Positions 1 to 11,594 of a stretch of DNA of 64,000 nt are shown here, in pieces. Source of the stretch: Endocalyx cinctus (Eukaryota > Ascomycota > Sordariomycetes > Amphisphaeriales > Apiosporaceae). A program made the position numbers and the translations under genes. The DNA is taken from NCBI GenBank assembly GCA_001600455.1, contig BCKC01000011.1, positions 248,001-312,000 on the forward strand, read 5' to 3'. Positions within the stretch are counted from its first letter, which is position 1; each line of letters opens with the position of its first letter. Below the pieces are notes generated by a model. That model ran no database searches, had not been told where the DNA came from, and saw nothing but the letters and a program-made list of their open reading frames with translations.

Positions 1-319
1 ACAGACAGCTAGGTATTTTATGCTAAGGCGGGGTAGCAGCTGCGCTAGTACCGGCTGCTGGCAGCTGACATAAATAATGTTTTTAGTATGTATTTGAGAG
101 TGGGGTAGATTAGTGGGGCACATTTCCCTCAACAGAATTCCACCTTGTCACAATCGTTACTATACAGTTGACTAACGGGGTTTTGTGTTCATCTATACCA
201 ACAGCTGTTGAGGTAGTGGCTTACTAGATACCAGAAACGACTCATACTTATACGTCCCATCATTCCCTTACCAGACTGCCAGAGTAACTGGATCACTGGT
301 ATTAAGTTACCGTGACAAT

Positions 320-410
320 GGTGATCCTATCACATGATCGTCGGTCCGGGGGTGTTCCCTTGAGCTTCAACATTGGGCTTCTTCTTCCCTTTAATTAACA
401 ATGCCCTGGC
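320..410 (+). repeat. Degenerate LTR-like fragment
   Basis: The segment resembles the 3' part of the LTR at 25251-25662. Both contain a version of 'gatcc-tatcac(g/a)tga-c-tcggtccg' followed by a T/C-rich stretch with 'ttgggctt'. A third related piece lies at 34800-34965. This copy is short, diverged and without visible ends. Confidence 0.4.
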
Positions 411-1348
411 TTTCTTTTCTAGGTTGATGATCGTTGATGAGGAGCAGTTTTGATTTTTTTTTTTGGCATAACGCAGTCGAAGTGATCACCAAATCCTCCT
501 CACCTGTACGGGTGGTACGCTATTCCTTTCCTTGACCAGTTTGAAATACACTAACTATGGCAGCCAATCACAAGCATTACCATTCTGTCGGGTCGTCAAT
601 AGTCAGCTCTTAGTAGGGCTAGTGCGGGCTATATCGGGAGAGAGCAAGTGGGACCCATTTTACTTAGGGCCCACTTGGCTATTTAGCTCTCTCGCCAACC
701 TGTACCTATTTCTGTATTTTAGTTAACTACGACTTTCTTGCTCCAATTTGCTGTTATCATAGGGATTCGTTTCGCTTGATATTTCATCGAGTAGAGTGTA
801 TAAAGTCGAATAATAAATCATTCTCCCCATTTTCTATTCTTCCAAGCCATTATAGGCATTGTTCTATTGAATGGCACCATCTCAATAATACGCGTTAAGT
901 TTCCTCGGTAAGAGCTGCTGTCGGTCCTCTGTCCTTATGTACACCAATCATTAAATAAGGGAAATGGGAGCTTTCAACTTAATTACTATCCTTTACCATA
1001 ATAGAATACCTTAAAATCTCTTTTACAAACATCGTGAACCTTACTTAACAAGACTTCTTAATCTATTGCTACTTTAAATCAAGACCCACTACGAACCGAC
1101 TATACAGAGCCAGGCAAGCCAGAATTGTCCGACATATTGGCGGGTTTGTAACATGGAAGAGGCATAGCGAGAGTAGCCCTATCTAGTGAAAATACTGTGT
1201 ACACTGCTTGACATGGTATCGAAACTTTGGCCTTCAACCGCAGTAGCCCACATGATAGAAGGCACAGTTACACAGTACATGTAAATACAAAGTAACTACT
1301 GTACCTGTTCTACCTATCTAGAATACACAGTATGCGCATCTTGCAGTA

Positions 1349-1452
1349 CACCTCTACCGGGATTTACTTTGTTAGCGTGGTTCCTCAGCCAATCAGAAAC
1401 TTGGTAAGATCTACAAGTAAATACATTAACAAAGTAAACCCCGGCAGAGGTG
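1349..1452. mobile_element. 104-bp MITE with terminal inverted repeats and TA target duplication
   Basis: The left end reads cacctctaccgggatttact and the right end is its near-perfect reverse complement (arms of about 28 bp, few mismatches). TA dinucleotides sit at both outer edges (1347-1348 and 1453-1454), as expected for Tc1/mariner-type insertion. The interior is too short to encode protein. A second, one-ended copy lies at 41227-41296, which shows it is a dispersed family rather than a chance hairpin. The transposase source is unknown; a decayed Tc1-type transposase exists at 37530-38029, but no link can be shown. Confidence 0.75.
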
Positions 1453-2721
1453 TACTATGACAGGGATTTGACAAGGGATGAACGAGGTGATCGACCCATA
1501 CACCAGATGCTGTTAATGTCGTACGGTTTAGTGTGCATATACTTAGCACACATGTACTCTGCTACGTACAGTGCAGAAACATAATAAAGACTCTACCATG
1601 TTTCTAATAGGGGTTGTGGGGCGACATATCAAGAAGTGATTCGATAAATCTATAAACTTCGGCTAGTGAAATCGGCTTCCTCAGTCCGACTAGTAAATTT
1701 GCTCACAATGTGCGTTATTTGTCATAATATAACCATCGAATTTTGGGAACCTCATAGTTGGGTACGGGGTCAGCTCAAACGTCTCAGTGTTATTTTACAA
1801 CCTACCTCAACTTTTTGGCTTATTACTGTATTAAGTATAATATAGTAAGGTCTTTATTATGTATACATATCCCTCTTCCTGAATGTTAGTTTCTTACTTG
1901 CGTAGGTATGTAAGCGATGAGACTTTTACGCCATGAACGCTGTCTTCTGAAGTTTGGGTAGATTTCGACTCTAAATATGTACATAATACAAGAAATATCT
2001 AAGCTAAAGCACAAAAATCATCATTACACCCGTGCGTCCGAAAACGGAAATAATACTAACAAAGGGAGCCGCGGCTGGATAAAGCATTTGTTAACGTATA
2101 GTATTTCATAAGTGACTCTCATGCTATAGATTTGCGACCGGGAAATTATATGGGAACTGCGCCTTTTGCATGTTTGATTTTTAATATTATAGTATGTTAT
2201 CTGCTTTTGGGTAAAAGTTTCCAGAACCTATGCAGAAAAGCAACATTGAGCTCGGTTACTCGATCTAACTGTAAAGTAGAACATACCCCCTGAAGCTATA
2301 TGTAATAGTCTCCTTAATCTATATATCTTTTTATTGGGCATATTATACCTTATGTATACCCCTTCTCTTCTTCGCGCTTTTGTGAGCTAGTTGAATAGCT
2401 CTAACTAGATATAATAGCGTCTTGAAAATCTAAGATTCATTTCAAAGATTCCTCCCCGTCGTATTCTAAGCTTATCCTTTCTCTCTGTCATGCGCTATTA
2501 TTATCAAAATTACCGTATATAGCGTCGCTACGCTAGTTTTCTGGCTTGTTTGGGAAAGTACTGTATACATAAACATAATGTAAAGATGCCCGCTATTTAC
2601 AATGATCGTAGATTTCAAGCCTACGTCGTGATATCTATAATTAATAGTGGATAATTAAATACTGTTAAAATACTAGTAATAGAGGTTAATCATACTATTG
2701 CACAGCTATCTTGGTATGGTA

Positions 2722-2773
2722 CGTACGAGTTAGGTGATATCCCCCCTTAAGGGGAATATCTCCTGATCGTACG
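2722..2773. repeat. 52-bp imperfect palindrome centred on ccccttaagggg
   Basis: The arms begin and end with cgtacg and pair through agg/cct and gatat/atatc to a perfect 12-bp centre, ccccttaagggg. Total span is about 52 bp with a few mismatches. There is no gene nearby on the left; the next gene starts at 3093. It could be a cruciform-forming site, a very small inverted-repeat element or an old terminal repeat junction. Confidence 0.6.
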
Positions 2774-3030
2774 GAAATTTCTTCAACTTGAGATACTTAT
2801 TATCAATAATTATAAAATAATAATACATTGCATTTTTGAACAATGCGATCGTATATAGCTAATTCAACAGGTACTGTGCGGTACGGGGATCTATTAGAAG
2901 AAGCTTCCATCATGCCGCTGAATGCCTAAAACTCGGATTAGCTCCTGTAAATTATTCCCGTATACTAGGTACTGGGCCCCTTTTCTGGACTCACACCCAT
3001 TTCCGCCACGAAATATTATAATCTCAATAC

Positions 3031-3038
3031 TATATAAA
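3031..3038 (+). promoter_or_regulatory. TATA box upstream of the 3093 gene
   Basis: TATATAAA lies 55 bp before the ATG at 3093, a usual spacing for a fungal core promoter with a short leader. This supports 3093 as a real start. Confidence 0.5.
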
Positions 3039-3092
3039 CCCGCCCGTGGCTAGTTTCTTAACTACTATTATTATTTAATAGAAATATTAAAC

Positions 3093-3599
3093 ATGGCGCC
3101 AATTCGATTTCAAGTGGTTAACCAATTTATGAAACCGATCACAGGATTACGAGTAGTACTCGAACTTCATAATTCACCAACCCTCGTTTACGAGGCCATG
3201 AGTACGGCAAGACCAATCGAAACTTGGTGTCCTCTTTTATCAGAATTGAACGATTTATCTCCCTACGAAGAGAGTATCAACGCAGCAGCTGATCAAAAGT
3301 ACCGGATAACCGTTTATAAAAACACACGATCCACGATCCTCTGGTCCTCTATCTCCTGCGAGATGACGGGGGAATGTCGGATCATTACGCTGCGTATTGG
3401 TCCCCGCAGCTACAAGATTTCTATAGCAGATATTGGGAACGAATCTAGGTTCTCCGTATCAGAATCTTCTACTAGAGGCAGAGGTAGAGTCCTTGTGCGA
3501 CCTCAATCTGACCTGGAGGGCGGTTGTGGGCTGCCTAGTGATGAAGATGCAGCAAATAGTGATTACAGCGGTAGAACGATAGTTGACCTATCGGAATAG
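3093..3599 (+). CDS. Transthyretin/5-hydroxyisourate-hydrolase-like protein
   Basis: Single-exon ORF of 168 aa. The start has a good context (aaacATGGc) and a TATA box upstream. The first about 120 residues follow the plan of a transthyretin/HIUase-like domain: 'FQVVNQFMKPITGLRVVLEL', then 'YEAMSTARPIETWCPLLSEL', then 'YRITVY' and a closing 'RSYKI' strand. HIUases hydrolyse 5-hydroxyisourate in urate degradation. The canonical C-terminal YRGS tetrapeptide is not seen; the chain instead continues into a Ser/Glu-rich tail of about 50 aa. Catalysis is therefore doubtful, and it may be one of the non-enzymatic fungal relatives. The family assignment is from memory of the fold signature only. Confidence 0.5.
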   Translation: MAPIRFQVVNQFMKPITGLRVVLELHNSPTLVYEAMSTARPIETWCPLLSELNDLSPYEESINAAADQKYRITVYKNTRSTILWSSISCEMTGECRIITLRIGPRSYKISIADIGNESRFSVSESSTRGRGRVLVRPQSDLEGGCGLPSDEDAANSDYSGRTIVDLSE

Positions 3600-4003
3600 C
3601 CTATGAATATATAAAGCTTTATAAGTCACTAAGTCAATATTTCTATGCTTGCTTGTATTATCCTACTTACTTCCTTTCATGGTTGTCGGAAATTTGTTCA
3701 TTTGTCCTGATCCGAGACGGCGGAATGGGAGGTAGCGGGCTTTCATTTAGCGAAGTCTAAATCCAGCAAAAACGCTGTTTAAGGGGCGCTTTACGATAAA
3801 GAGTTTGGTACTCTATATTCATATAATGCAGCCTTCTCAAATATTTACGACCGTTTAGAAGGTTGAGGACAGTTCACAATAAATAAGCAAAAGAACATAA
3901 CTATTTAACTTGTATTGCCTCCGTTAAGACGTCTCCTTTTACCTGAAATGCCAAATGATTATACTAGTTAAGGTAAACCGCGCTAGAAATGTGCCGTTTC
4001 CAT

Positions 4004-4898
4004 CTAGGCCATGGCCCTTTTAAGCGCAGACTGCAATTCCAACGAAGAACTCGCGACTTGATCGTCAAACTTTTGCATACTTCTGATACAGAGCCCAAGA
4101 GGACCAATTTCAACGGCAAGACCGAATTTTTCTTTTCCGACGACTTCCTTACCCGTACAATCTTTCAGCGGCTGGTCATCTATCAAGCGAAGAACCGTTG
4201 TAACTATGCTTTCCATCGCATTAAAGCTCTCGTCGGGGAACAAGGCCCAAGAGCTAGGGCTGATTAGTGAGGTGCACACCGGCCCGGAGCAGATGGCGTT
4301 CACCTTAATACCGTTGGACTGGAAGAGCGTCTCGGCAATAGAACGCATAAAGTGGACAGCTCCAGCCTTAGAAGCGGCATAAATGGGAGCGAACTCGGTC
4401 GGGTACTATGGCTAATTAGGAATTACGTACTAACTAGTCTCTTCTTAGATCAAGGCTTACAAAGGCACTAAAACTCGCGTTTATTACCAGCGCCGCCCCC
4501 TCTCCGTGGCAAGGACTGCAGCGAAAGTAGTACTTAGCAAGGTGGCAAGTCTGCATCAGGCCTTCCAGATTTGTGGCGACTGGCTGCGTATCAAGAGGTT
4601 TAATAGTGCTATCATTGTTGGCCAAGAATTCAGCCTTGGTGGCAACTCCGGCATTGGCAAAGACGAAATCGAGCTGGCGAGATTGCAGAAAAACCTGTTC
4701 AAACGCTTGAGATAAGGACTCCCAAGATGTGACATCAGCTTTCCAGAAACATGCGTGAGGTAGAAGCTGGGGTACGCTATAAGTGTGGTATAAAACGTGT
4801 ACGTCCCAGTCGCTTTCAGGCAATGCTTGGGCAACGGCGAGGCCGATGCCTGAAGCGCCCCCTGTTATTATAGCAACTTTGCGGTCACACATCTTCAT
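4004..4898 (-). CDS. Short-chain dehydrogenase/reductase (15-PGDH-like)
   Basis: Two exons on the minus strand: 4898-4461 and 4405-4004, with a 55-bp intron (gtaagc...atag). The joined frame is continuous and gives about 279 aa. It has the classical SDR nucleotide-binding motif TGGASGIG (residues 12-19), NAG ('FANAGVA'), a catalytic serine in 'INASFS', and YAASK with Tyr154 and Lys158. The C-terminal part ('IKVNAICSGPVCTSL') is the usual SDR segment. It is probably an NAD(H)-dependent oxidoreductase; the substrate cannot be told. The second exon restores the active site, so the gene looks intact. It is an isolated gene with no obvious cluster around it. Confidence 0.85.
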
Positions 4899-5569
4899 TT
4901 GAGAAGTCGGAAATGGAGAAGGCGAAAAGATGAAAGCGACTACGGTGGTATCCTAGAAAGTCAAACTGGAGCATCAAGGTTGTTATATTATTATATGTAG
5001 TAACCAGAGCATACAGTCAAAGGCGAAATGGGTGTCACGGTTTATGTAAACATATGTACAGTACATATATAACCGCTGATGATAGTCAGCGTTGCCACCA
5101 TTGGTATCTAGTCAGCATTCCAATGAAAATAATAACAGTTAGTGTCTCGACTTCAATATTTATGAAGAACCAACGCTTAGAGAGGAAGGAGAGGGGGTAA
5201 AGTGTTCAACACTACAGCAAAGACTCTCTGATGATATTTATAGTCAAAAGTTGCGAGCATTCAGCCACTATAACATATTAAAATAAACCAGGAACCTGAT
5301 CACTTCTCTTAGCTAAATCAAGGAACCTTGCCGAATCCGAACAAATAACCGCAGGTTGTCATATGGTAGTATAAAAACTTCCTAGGAAATCATCTTTTGC
5401 ATAATTAGAAATAAATTATTCTCGGCATAATTAAGTAAGTCTCATTAAGCCAACGATCTATATGGTGGGGTAGACACTGACATGCCGTAACTCCGTGATC
5501 CCTAACTAGTTCATAATAAACGAAACCTCTCTTTTACATCGCCTCGAACAAATACGCCTTAAACAATCC

Positions 5570-6214
5570 TCACTCCTCGTACTTTCGCTTCTTACTCCTT
5601 TGGTCGTTGGGGATGCCAAGGCCGGGAAGGTTGTTATCATCTCTACTGCTTAGCTGTGACAACCTAGTTTCCAGACCATTTTGACCCTGCACGGCCTGCG
5701 TCAGCTCATCAACGTTGGCATCATTTGTGGTGTCGAGTAAACCTTCAACCTGTCGTTCTATTAAGTCAAACTGTTCGCTCTGGTGCGAAAGTTCGACGTC
5801 TTTCCTCCGTATCTGTTCTCTCAACTCCTTGATGACACCTTTATAAGACTCACGCTCCCCAAGTCGTTGGTTCTCGAGAATGCCGTATTGATCCTGCCAA
5901 TGTTGTAGTTCGCGTCCGATTTCAATCTTGGACGACTCGAGATTGAGATATTCGGTCGAACGTTGACCTTGTAGACTGTGGTGTTCCGCGAGAAGGTTTT
6001 CGTGCGTAGCACGTAGCTTATCATGCACTAAAGTAAGCATTGTATAGTTATTATTCACAGTATCAAATGCTTCCTTTAAGTGCAAGTATGTTCGGTTTAA
6101 GTTGTGCACGTCTTGTCGTCGCCGAAATAGTTCCCCAGAAGCAGCTACGACCGTATGAGCAGCAAAGTAGAGATCCCGGTCGACAGGACTGCCCGGTCGC
6201 TCAAGGTTCAACAT
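5570..6214 (-). CDS. Hypothetical coiled-coil protein with basic C-terminus
   Basis: Single-exon ORF of 214 aa. Residues about 35-175 are rich in Glu, Gln, Leu, Arg and Lys with heptad-like spacing ('ENLLAEHHSLQGQRSTEYLN', 'IKELREQIRRKDVELSHQSE'), so a long coiled coil is likely. The last residues (SKKRKYEE) form a simple nuclear-localisation-type basic patch. I recognise no enzyme domain. Its architecture resembles the proteins at 8358 and 14654, which suggests a loose class of small coiled-coil, probably nuclear proteins, though I see no clear sequence homology between them. Codon use is coding-like and the frame is free of stops. Confidence 0.55.
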   Translation of the reverse strand: MLNLERPGSPVDRDLYFAAHTVVAASGELFRRRQDVHNLNRTYLHLKEAFDTVNNNYTMLTLVHDKLRATHENLLAEHHSLQGQRSTEYLNLESSKIEIGRELQHWQDQYGILENQRLGERESYKGVIKELREQIRRKDVELSHQSEQFDLIERQVEGLLDTTNDANVDELTQAVQGQNGLETRLSQLSSRDDNNLPGLGIPNDQRSKKRKYEE

Positions 6215-6240
6215 ATGGGTCTGTATTTAGGTTAGTCTAG

Positions 6241-8357
6241 CCTTTCTTAATTTAATCGTTCTCCTCACCATGCTGCTGTCGGCCGTACATTCATCGCCGG
6301 GAAGCTGCTGGAGGTTCTGCTGCATTGTTGCTTGTGACTCAAGTCCGAGTATTTGGCGCCGGATATCACGTGTCTACTGAGGTTAAAGCCGTATCCTCGA
6401 GTTGAGATAGAGTAGTGTACGAGCCGGTGGGAACTATATGTTATATAAGATAACTCGTGTCTACTAACTTTACCTAAGGGAGACTTATAAGTAATTAAGT
6501 GATACTGTCTAAGGTGGTTCTCAAGTTGAGCTTATGGTTCTAAATTATGACCGAAATTTCCGGTCTAGTAGGGGGCGCCGGGGGGGCCCAGTTATGGGAC
6601 TGTATCGATTGCTCTTGGTAAGGTTGTACTGTATGTACATACATACTCACAATAAGATCATGGTAACTTTCTGGGCTGTCTCTCCCTTGATTAATGTTCT
6701 CCCGTTACTCCCTTGGTTCCGACTCCCTTTCTATGTGGGGCGCGGATGATGTGCGCTCGTTAGCTCAACGCTATGTGACTAAGCTCTCGAAAAAACGGCT
6801 AAAAATATGTTGGCGTGTCCACAATTCTTTTTAGGAAGTACCTGTGAGCGTCTAGGAGACGATTGTAATTCTTGAAGTTATACACCATGTACATATCGTC
6901 TTGCTAATTAGGGCGACAGGTCTACTGCCTCGCAAGTGATCGGAGTACCCTGCTATGAGCTCTTGAAATTCCACATTTCGTTATTTAACCCCGAGGCCCG
7001 AATGGACATACCCTTTGCAGGCTCCCGTATAAATATACCTCGAGTGAGAGTCTTCCGTAACAGTATATATTACCGTATACTAAGCTTCTTGGAAAGTGCC
7101 ACCACGCAGATTACGGTCCGCAGCGTCCTACTGATAAGTTTGATATGTACTGTAAGGAAATTATCGTGCGAAAACTTGGTACATTTAACTTGGTAGCTTG
7201 TGTGGAAGATTATACGCGGTGCCGTTAATAAAACATTACGAGAGAGAAAACATCGTAAATATAATTACTTCTTTTTTGTTGCCGCAATTATCCGCCACGT
7301 TTTCAGCAGACAACTACGTTTATTCACTACGCTGATTTTTCCTGCATCCTGAATATCAGAAATCGTCGAATTTATGCTTTCTAGATATCAGGAGGTTTGC
7401 CTCCGGGCGCCGATTGCTGTGTTGTTCGGGGCTATTTAGCAGGCCTCTTCAACTTCCCTAGTCCCATACTTACGAATATTTTCGTCGTCTTGTAACTAGT
7501 TCACTGTTGAATCGATGATGAGAGTTGCTATGGAAATAATCCGTGTTGCTAAATACCAACTCGCAAGGATCCGACCTAGTCAGGCCATCTAGTAAACTTA
7601 AAGTTTTACAATACGCGTCAAATTCCGACATTCGGCCCTAGGAAGGTAGACTGAAGCACTGGTTATCATCGGAACTGATGCTCATAACCGACATTTGCTG
7701 GCCCGGCGAATGAGCGTCACTGGCCACTTTCCAACGCACCATCCGCACTGATAGCGGTGTGGGATATAAACCTATTTATTGTTGCTCGTCGTATTTTTCA
7801 TCGGAGCGATAGTATTAAAATCCGAAAGTCTTGCCAGAGCTTGCCATGTGGAAAAGCGCTTTCTCTATGCTCGCGAAGGTTTATTTAAGTTTCATACAGA
7901 GTACTTGGTAGTCTCGAGCCTAATATTGGGACGAAGACCGTTCCAGTAACCAAAGAACGGGTTTCACTTAATCCAGGAATCTGAAATAGAAGGCAAAGCG
8001 CGGCTTAACCGCCGTTTGTCTCACGTTTAAACATGAAAACAGGCAAAAGAGACGGCAACCATTAAATATTGATAATTATAAAATTTCGACTTCAAGCTTA
8101 TTTAAAGTGTCCATGCTGTGTATTTGTTAAAGTTTTAGGTCCTTCGCCATTACGATAACGATTATTAATAACGCGAGTGTAATTATACTGCTGTAATTAA
8201 TGGCGGTAACCAAAATCCTGGATTTGGTAGTTCATGGTAATTAGTTCTCACTGTGTACACAACGTTTAAAATATTATATCTTCTAGCATGGTATATGCAT
8301 CGTTTATGGGCCATACGATAGACCACGATCATTGTACTACCCAGCCCTAGAAGAGTC
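6241..8357. other. Intergenic AT-rich region, nothing recognised
   Basis: Short open frames at 6534-6749 and 6936-7196 have no family resemblance and no splice-supported extension, so I do not call them. I see no RNA gene and no clear repeat. Confidence 0.55.
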
Positions 8358-8837
8358 ATGCCGCATGCGAAGATAACTCAGTTACTACAAAATGAAACGG
8401 TGCAAAGCACGACACGGTTATACGACAAACCATTACCCAGCCTACCAGTCCTAGGGCTAACACCCCCTCCGCCGCTATCTCAACGACGGATGCTTCACTC
8501 GACCGAGCGGCCTAAAGTATTATCGCGGGTTCGGACAATCAATTGGGATCAAGATACAATTGAACTGCTAGAAGAAAACAGGAGACTGCGAAATCTTATG
8601 AGTAGATACAAAAGAAAGGAATCAGAAGATCGTCAGACAATTGCTCAACTGACCGACCAGAATGTCTACTTCCTTCGAGAGATTAGTCGTCAGGACCAGA
8701 CGATAGCTCATATAGCGGGGTCCGTTGCGACTGCTTTTGAGCAACACAAAAGTAACAGGTGGAGCAGCTCGGAAGAGCAACGATCGAGCACCTATACGAC
8801 GATTGATGAATTGCTCAGCACTTATCAATCGCTGTAG
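8358..8837 (+). CDS. Hypothetical small coiled-coil protein
   Basis: Single-exon ORF of 159 aa. The N-terminal third is proline-rich (PLPSLPVLGLTPPPPLSQRR). The middle is a predicted coiled coil ('ELLEENRRLRNLMSRYKRKE', then 'AQLTDQNVYFLREISRQDQT') with a leucine-zipper-like spacing preceded by basic residues. The tail is Ser/Thr-rich. It resembles a bZIP-type dimerisation helix, but the basic region does not match a fungal bZIP DNA-binding motif, so I do not call it one. Confidence 0.5.
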   Translation: MPHAKITQLLQNETVQSTTRLYDKPLPSLPVLGLTPPPPLSQRRMLHSTERPKVLSRVRTINWDQDTIELLEENRRLRNLMSRYKRKESEDRQTIAQLTDQNVYFLREISRQDQTIAHIAGSVATAFEQHKSNRWSSSEEQRSSTYTTIDELLSTYQSL

Positions 8838-11594
8838 CGGAGGTGTTTGACCTAGGAGGATGCACCACATGCTTTGTAACTTATAAATAGTTAACTCCCA
8901 CAAGCTTCGTCAATTAACCAACGCTTTCAAAACCGTGAGAAATATTATCACGAGTCAGACAAACGCTATGATTAATCAAAGACTAGCTTTAGTTCAATTA
9001 ATAAACTTATTTGGCTTATTATATAATTTTATTCGTGTAGTCTCTAAGCGCCGAAGCACGGCAATTATAATGAACATTTATATCTGAGCCTAAGGAAAAC
9101 AAATAACAGGATGATGACTTTAGTTAGTGAGGAGCACCGTCTTTTTTACCGTAAAAGTAGTAACTAGCGTAAATTTTAATATGTCGCTTCCAATGTTATC
9201 CAAGATTATAAAATAACCGAAATATACGAAATACGCAGCTTTAAAATAATTATAAGAGTTAAAGTTTCGTGAAAGTTTGGTTTCTAACTATGTTACGCTG
9301 TTTTAAATTAGTAATTTTCTTCCGCGTGCAAAGTCTGCCGTTTTTGGCGGTTTCCTGCTCAGGAAATGGCGCTCTCGTGCCAAGGCGCTAGTCTATTTCC
9401 CCCACGACAAGTTCGCGCCAGGCATCAATTGGTACGTACCTTTTCTGCCAGGTACGTATCTTTTTCTGCCGGACATAAATACGCTACTATCTTCCCAACC
9501 GTTTACGCTTTATTCTTCTCCGTTTTCCTCCTGACCGTTTTAGCCACAGACTTCAACACCAAATTCATGATCTATTACAAGTATCACGATAATCACGTCG
9601 CGCAAAACTCTTCATAATTATTCCTGCTCAAAGTTAATAACCAATTCTCAAAACATTTTTATGTCTTCCTATTGCTTTATTTCGAGTTGCCGCCTGGCCT
9701 GCATCGACCCCCTAGGTGTGGTCATTTACTGCTGCGGATGCGGGCGCCGAAATAGCAAAGGCCAGTTGCTTTGATCGCCGATTGATTTAATACACGGGGG
9801 TAATAGGAAATGACTCGTTGCGACCTAAGCACGAATATTGCTTACAGGCTCCTACGAGGCAGGCACTTAGGAACAAGACCCCTGAGCCAAATTTGCCTAC
9901 TGAGCACTATGAAACAAGTCACAAGCGTCACCTCCCTGTGGAAGTTCAGGATATTCTCATATTGGGTATTGATCTGTTCGGTCAGGTCATAATTACGTTA
10001 TGTCTCAAGTATGATTGGATATCAGAGAGAGGACGCGTGTAGATAGGCGGATCGTATGCCTTAGCTCCCACGAAAGAGTCAGAGGTGGTGTTCCTGCGGA
10101 GGCTTATCTTCAACGTACCAACCAATCGGGGAATTACCTAGGCACTCGGTGTTCCCGATCGAAAACGCCTGGTCGATAACGTCTAGAATGCCAGCATGAC
10201 TATTCATCATCCCTTCAGGAGGAGCCCAGGATGGGAGCTAGAAGTGAATACGAGTTCTTCCAAACAACCATTCCTACAAGAGGGGACATCTTCATGCTTG
10301 CATCGTCATTTTGTTATCCCCTGGGTTTTAACCTGTCTCCTGATTACGCGGCCTTACTTTATAAAACGCAACATATTATTACGACCAAGAAACGATCACC
10401 ATGATAAATCAGGGGTAGGGTCCTGAATTATCTCGCCGTTCCAAGTTTAGGCAGGAGGTTATCATTATATCCAGTTCAAAAGCTCAAGGATGGTCAGTCT
10501 ATCGTACATGATGAGTGGCAAACTAGAAGCGCACTACGGAACTACAAAAGCGAATACGAGGTTTCAAGATAACCGGGACTGACAGAAGTGGTAGTTATTG
10601 GCATTCAGTCAATTTTTTCTTGTCCTTTCTTTAATCCTTCTCTAAATGCGCGGCTTCGTCTCTACGACGCGATATAACAGATCAGCAGACTAGCATACCA
10701 AGCAATGATTAGTTCCTCTTAATAAAACTTATCCGCAGGGCGGAATATCCGGTCACAAGGTTCTCAAGGATCGGCAACCTTTCGTATATGATCCAGTCAA
10801 CGTCCTTATGCTCGTCAGGTGCCTGGTACGTAAAAGTTAAGTTACTCGTAAGACTTCTACGGAAGGATGAGTCTGCCAGTCAGAACTGGAAATGAGAAAG
10901 GTCTAGCCCATCTTACTATATACATGTGATACACACTGCCTGATCGTACGATTACACTTTTGAACCTCAGATAGCCACGGAAATGTGACGCAAACCAAGA
11001 AACGAGGACGTGGCATAATCTGAGATGTAGGGCGCGCCCCTTCAGTTGGTCAAGGTTATAACGGAACGCACAAGTAAAAACGCGAAGACGAATAGGGGTA
11101 ACTACAGAAGGATCAGCTAATTTTGAGCGGGGAAACAAGTAATACAAACCATGGATTTCCCAACAGACATTACCGTAAAGGAGGCCTCTCAAAACTAAAC
11201 CTGGCAAGATAGAGGATCCTGACTGATCATGAGAAGACCTTTGCCAGATAGGAGTTCCCGCAGGTTTTCCAGCGGATTTCATAGCTTGTCGTAGGCCGTT
11301 ATCTATCCAGCAGTCAACACGTGCCATTTGACACTGGTTTCCTCATTTGGAAAATGCAAAACCTGAAAAGGCTAACAGAGCAACCTAACCATGGTATCTT
11401 CAAATCTTCCTTATTAGGAAACACGACCAGAATACTATTTAACACTTTAGAACGTGGATATTACCCTTTTTAGAAATCCATACTTAAATCGTGCTATCAC
11501 TTGTGAATATAAAAACCTTGACCTGCCACTGCTTTTCTCTTATTAAACACTCATGTTCATCCACTAATACTCGTGTTATTTCAATCATTAAAAC
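8838..11594. other. Gene-poor region with short unconfirmed ORFs
   Basis: Around 9430-9480 there is a short repeat shared with 13420-13545. Overlapping frames at 9810-10042 and an ORF of 156 aa on the minus strand at 10857-11327 are open, but neither resembles a family I know. The base composition at 9800-11300 is more even than in the flanks, so decayed gene or transposon sequence is likely. No call is possible. Confidence 0.5.
9431..9480 (+). repeat. Short copy of the gtacgtacc repeat
   Basis: gtacgtaccttttctgcc occurs here and in both units of the tandem repeat at 13420-13545. A second, slightly diverged unit (gtacgtatctttttctgcc, then ggaca) follows at once. This is a separate, shortened copy of the same repeat family. 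Confidence 0.55.

Larger units (their letters stand above)
1..3030. other. AT-rich region without recognisable genes
   Basis: I see no convincing gene here. The only notable structures are a degenerate LTR-like segment near 320-410, an imperfect palindrome at 640-692, a small inverted-repeat element at 1349-1452 and a strong palindrome at 2722-2773, listed separately where supported. The short open frame at 532-726 lies over the 640-692 palindrome and has no family match I recognise, so it is not called. High TA content and abundant stops in all frames fit RIP-decayed, repeat-derived DNA. Confidence 0.6.

Noticed and set aside
10857..11327. 156-aa minus-strand ORF
   Set aside because: Trp/Arg/Leu-rich composition unlike normal coding sequence, no recognised domain and no splice extension. 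It was kept only as part of an unassigned region.
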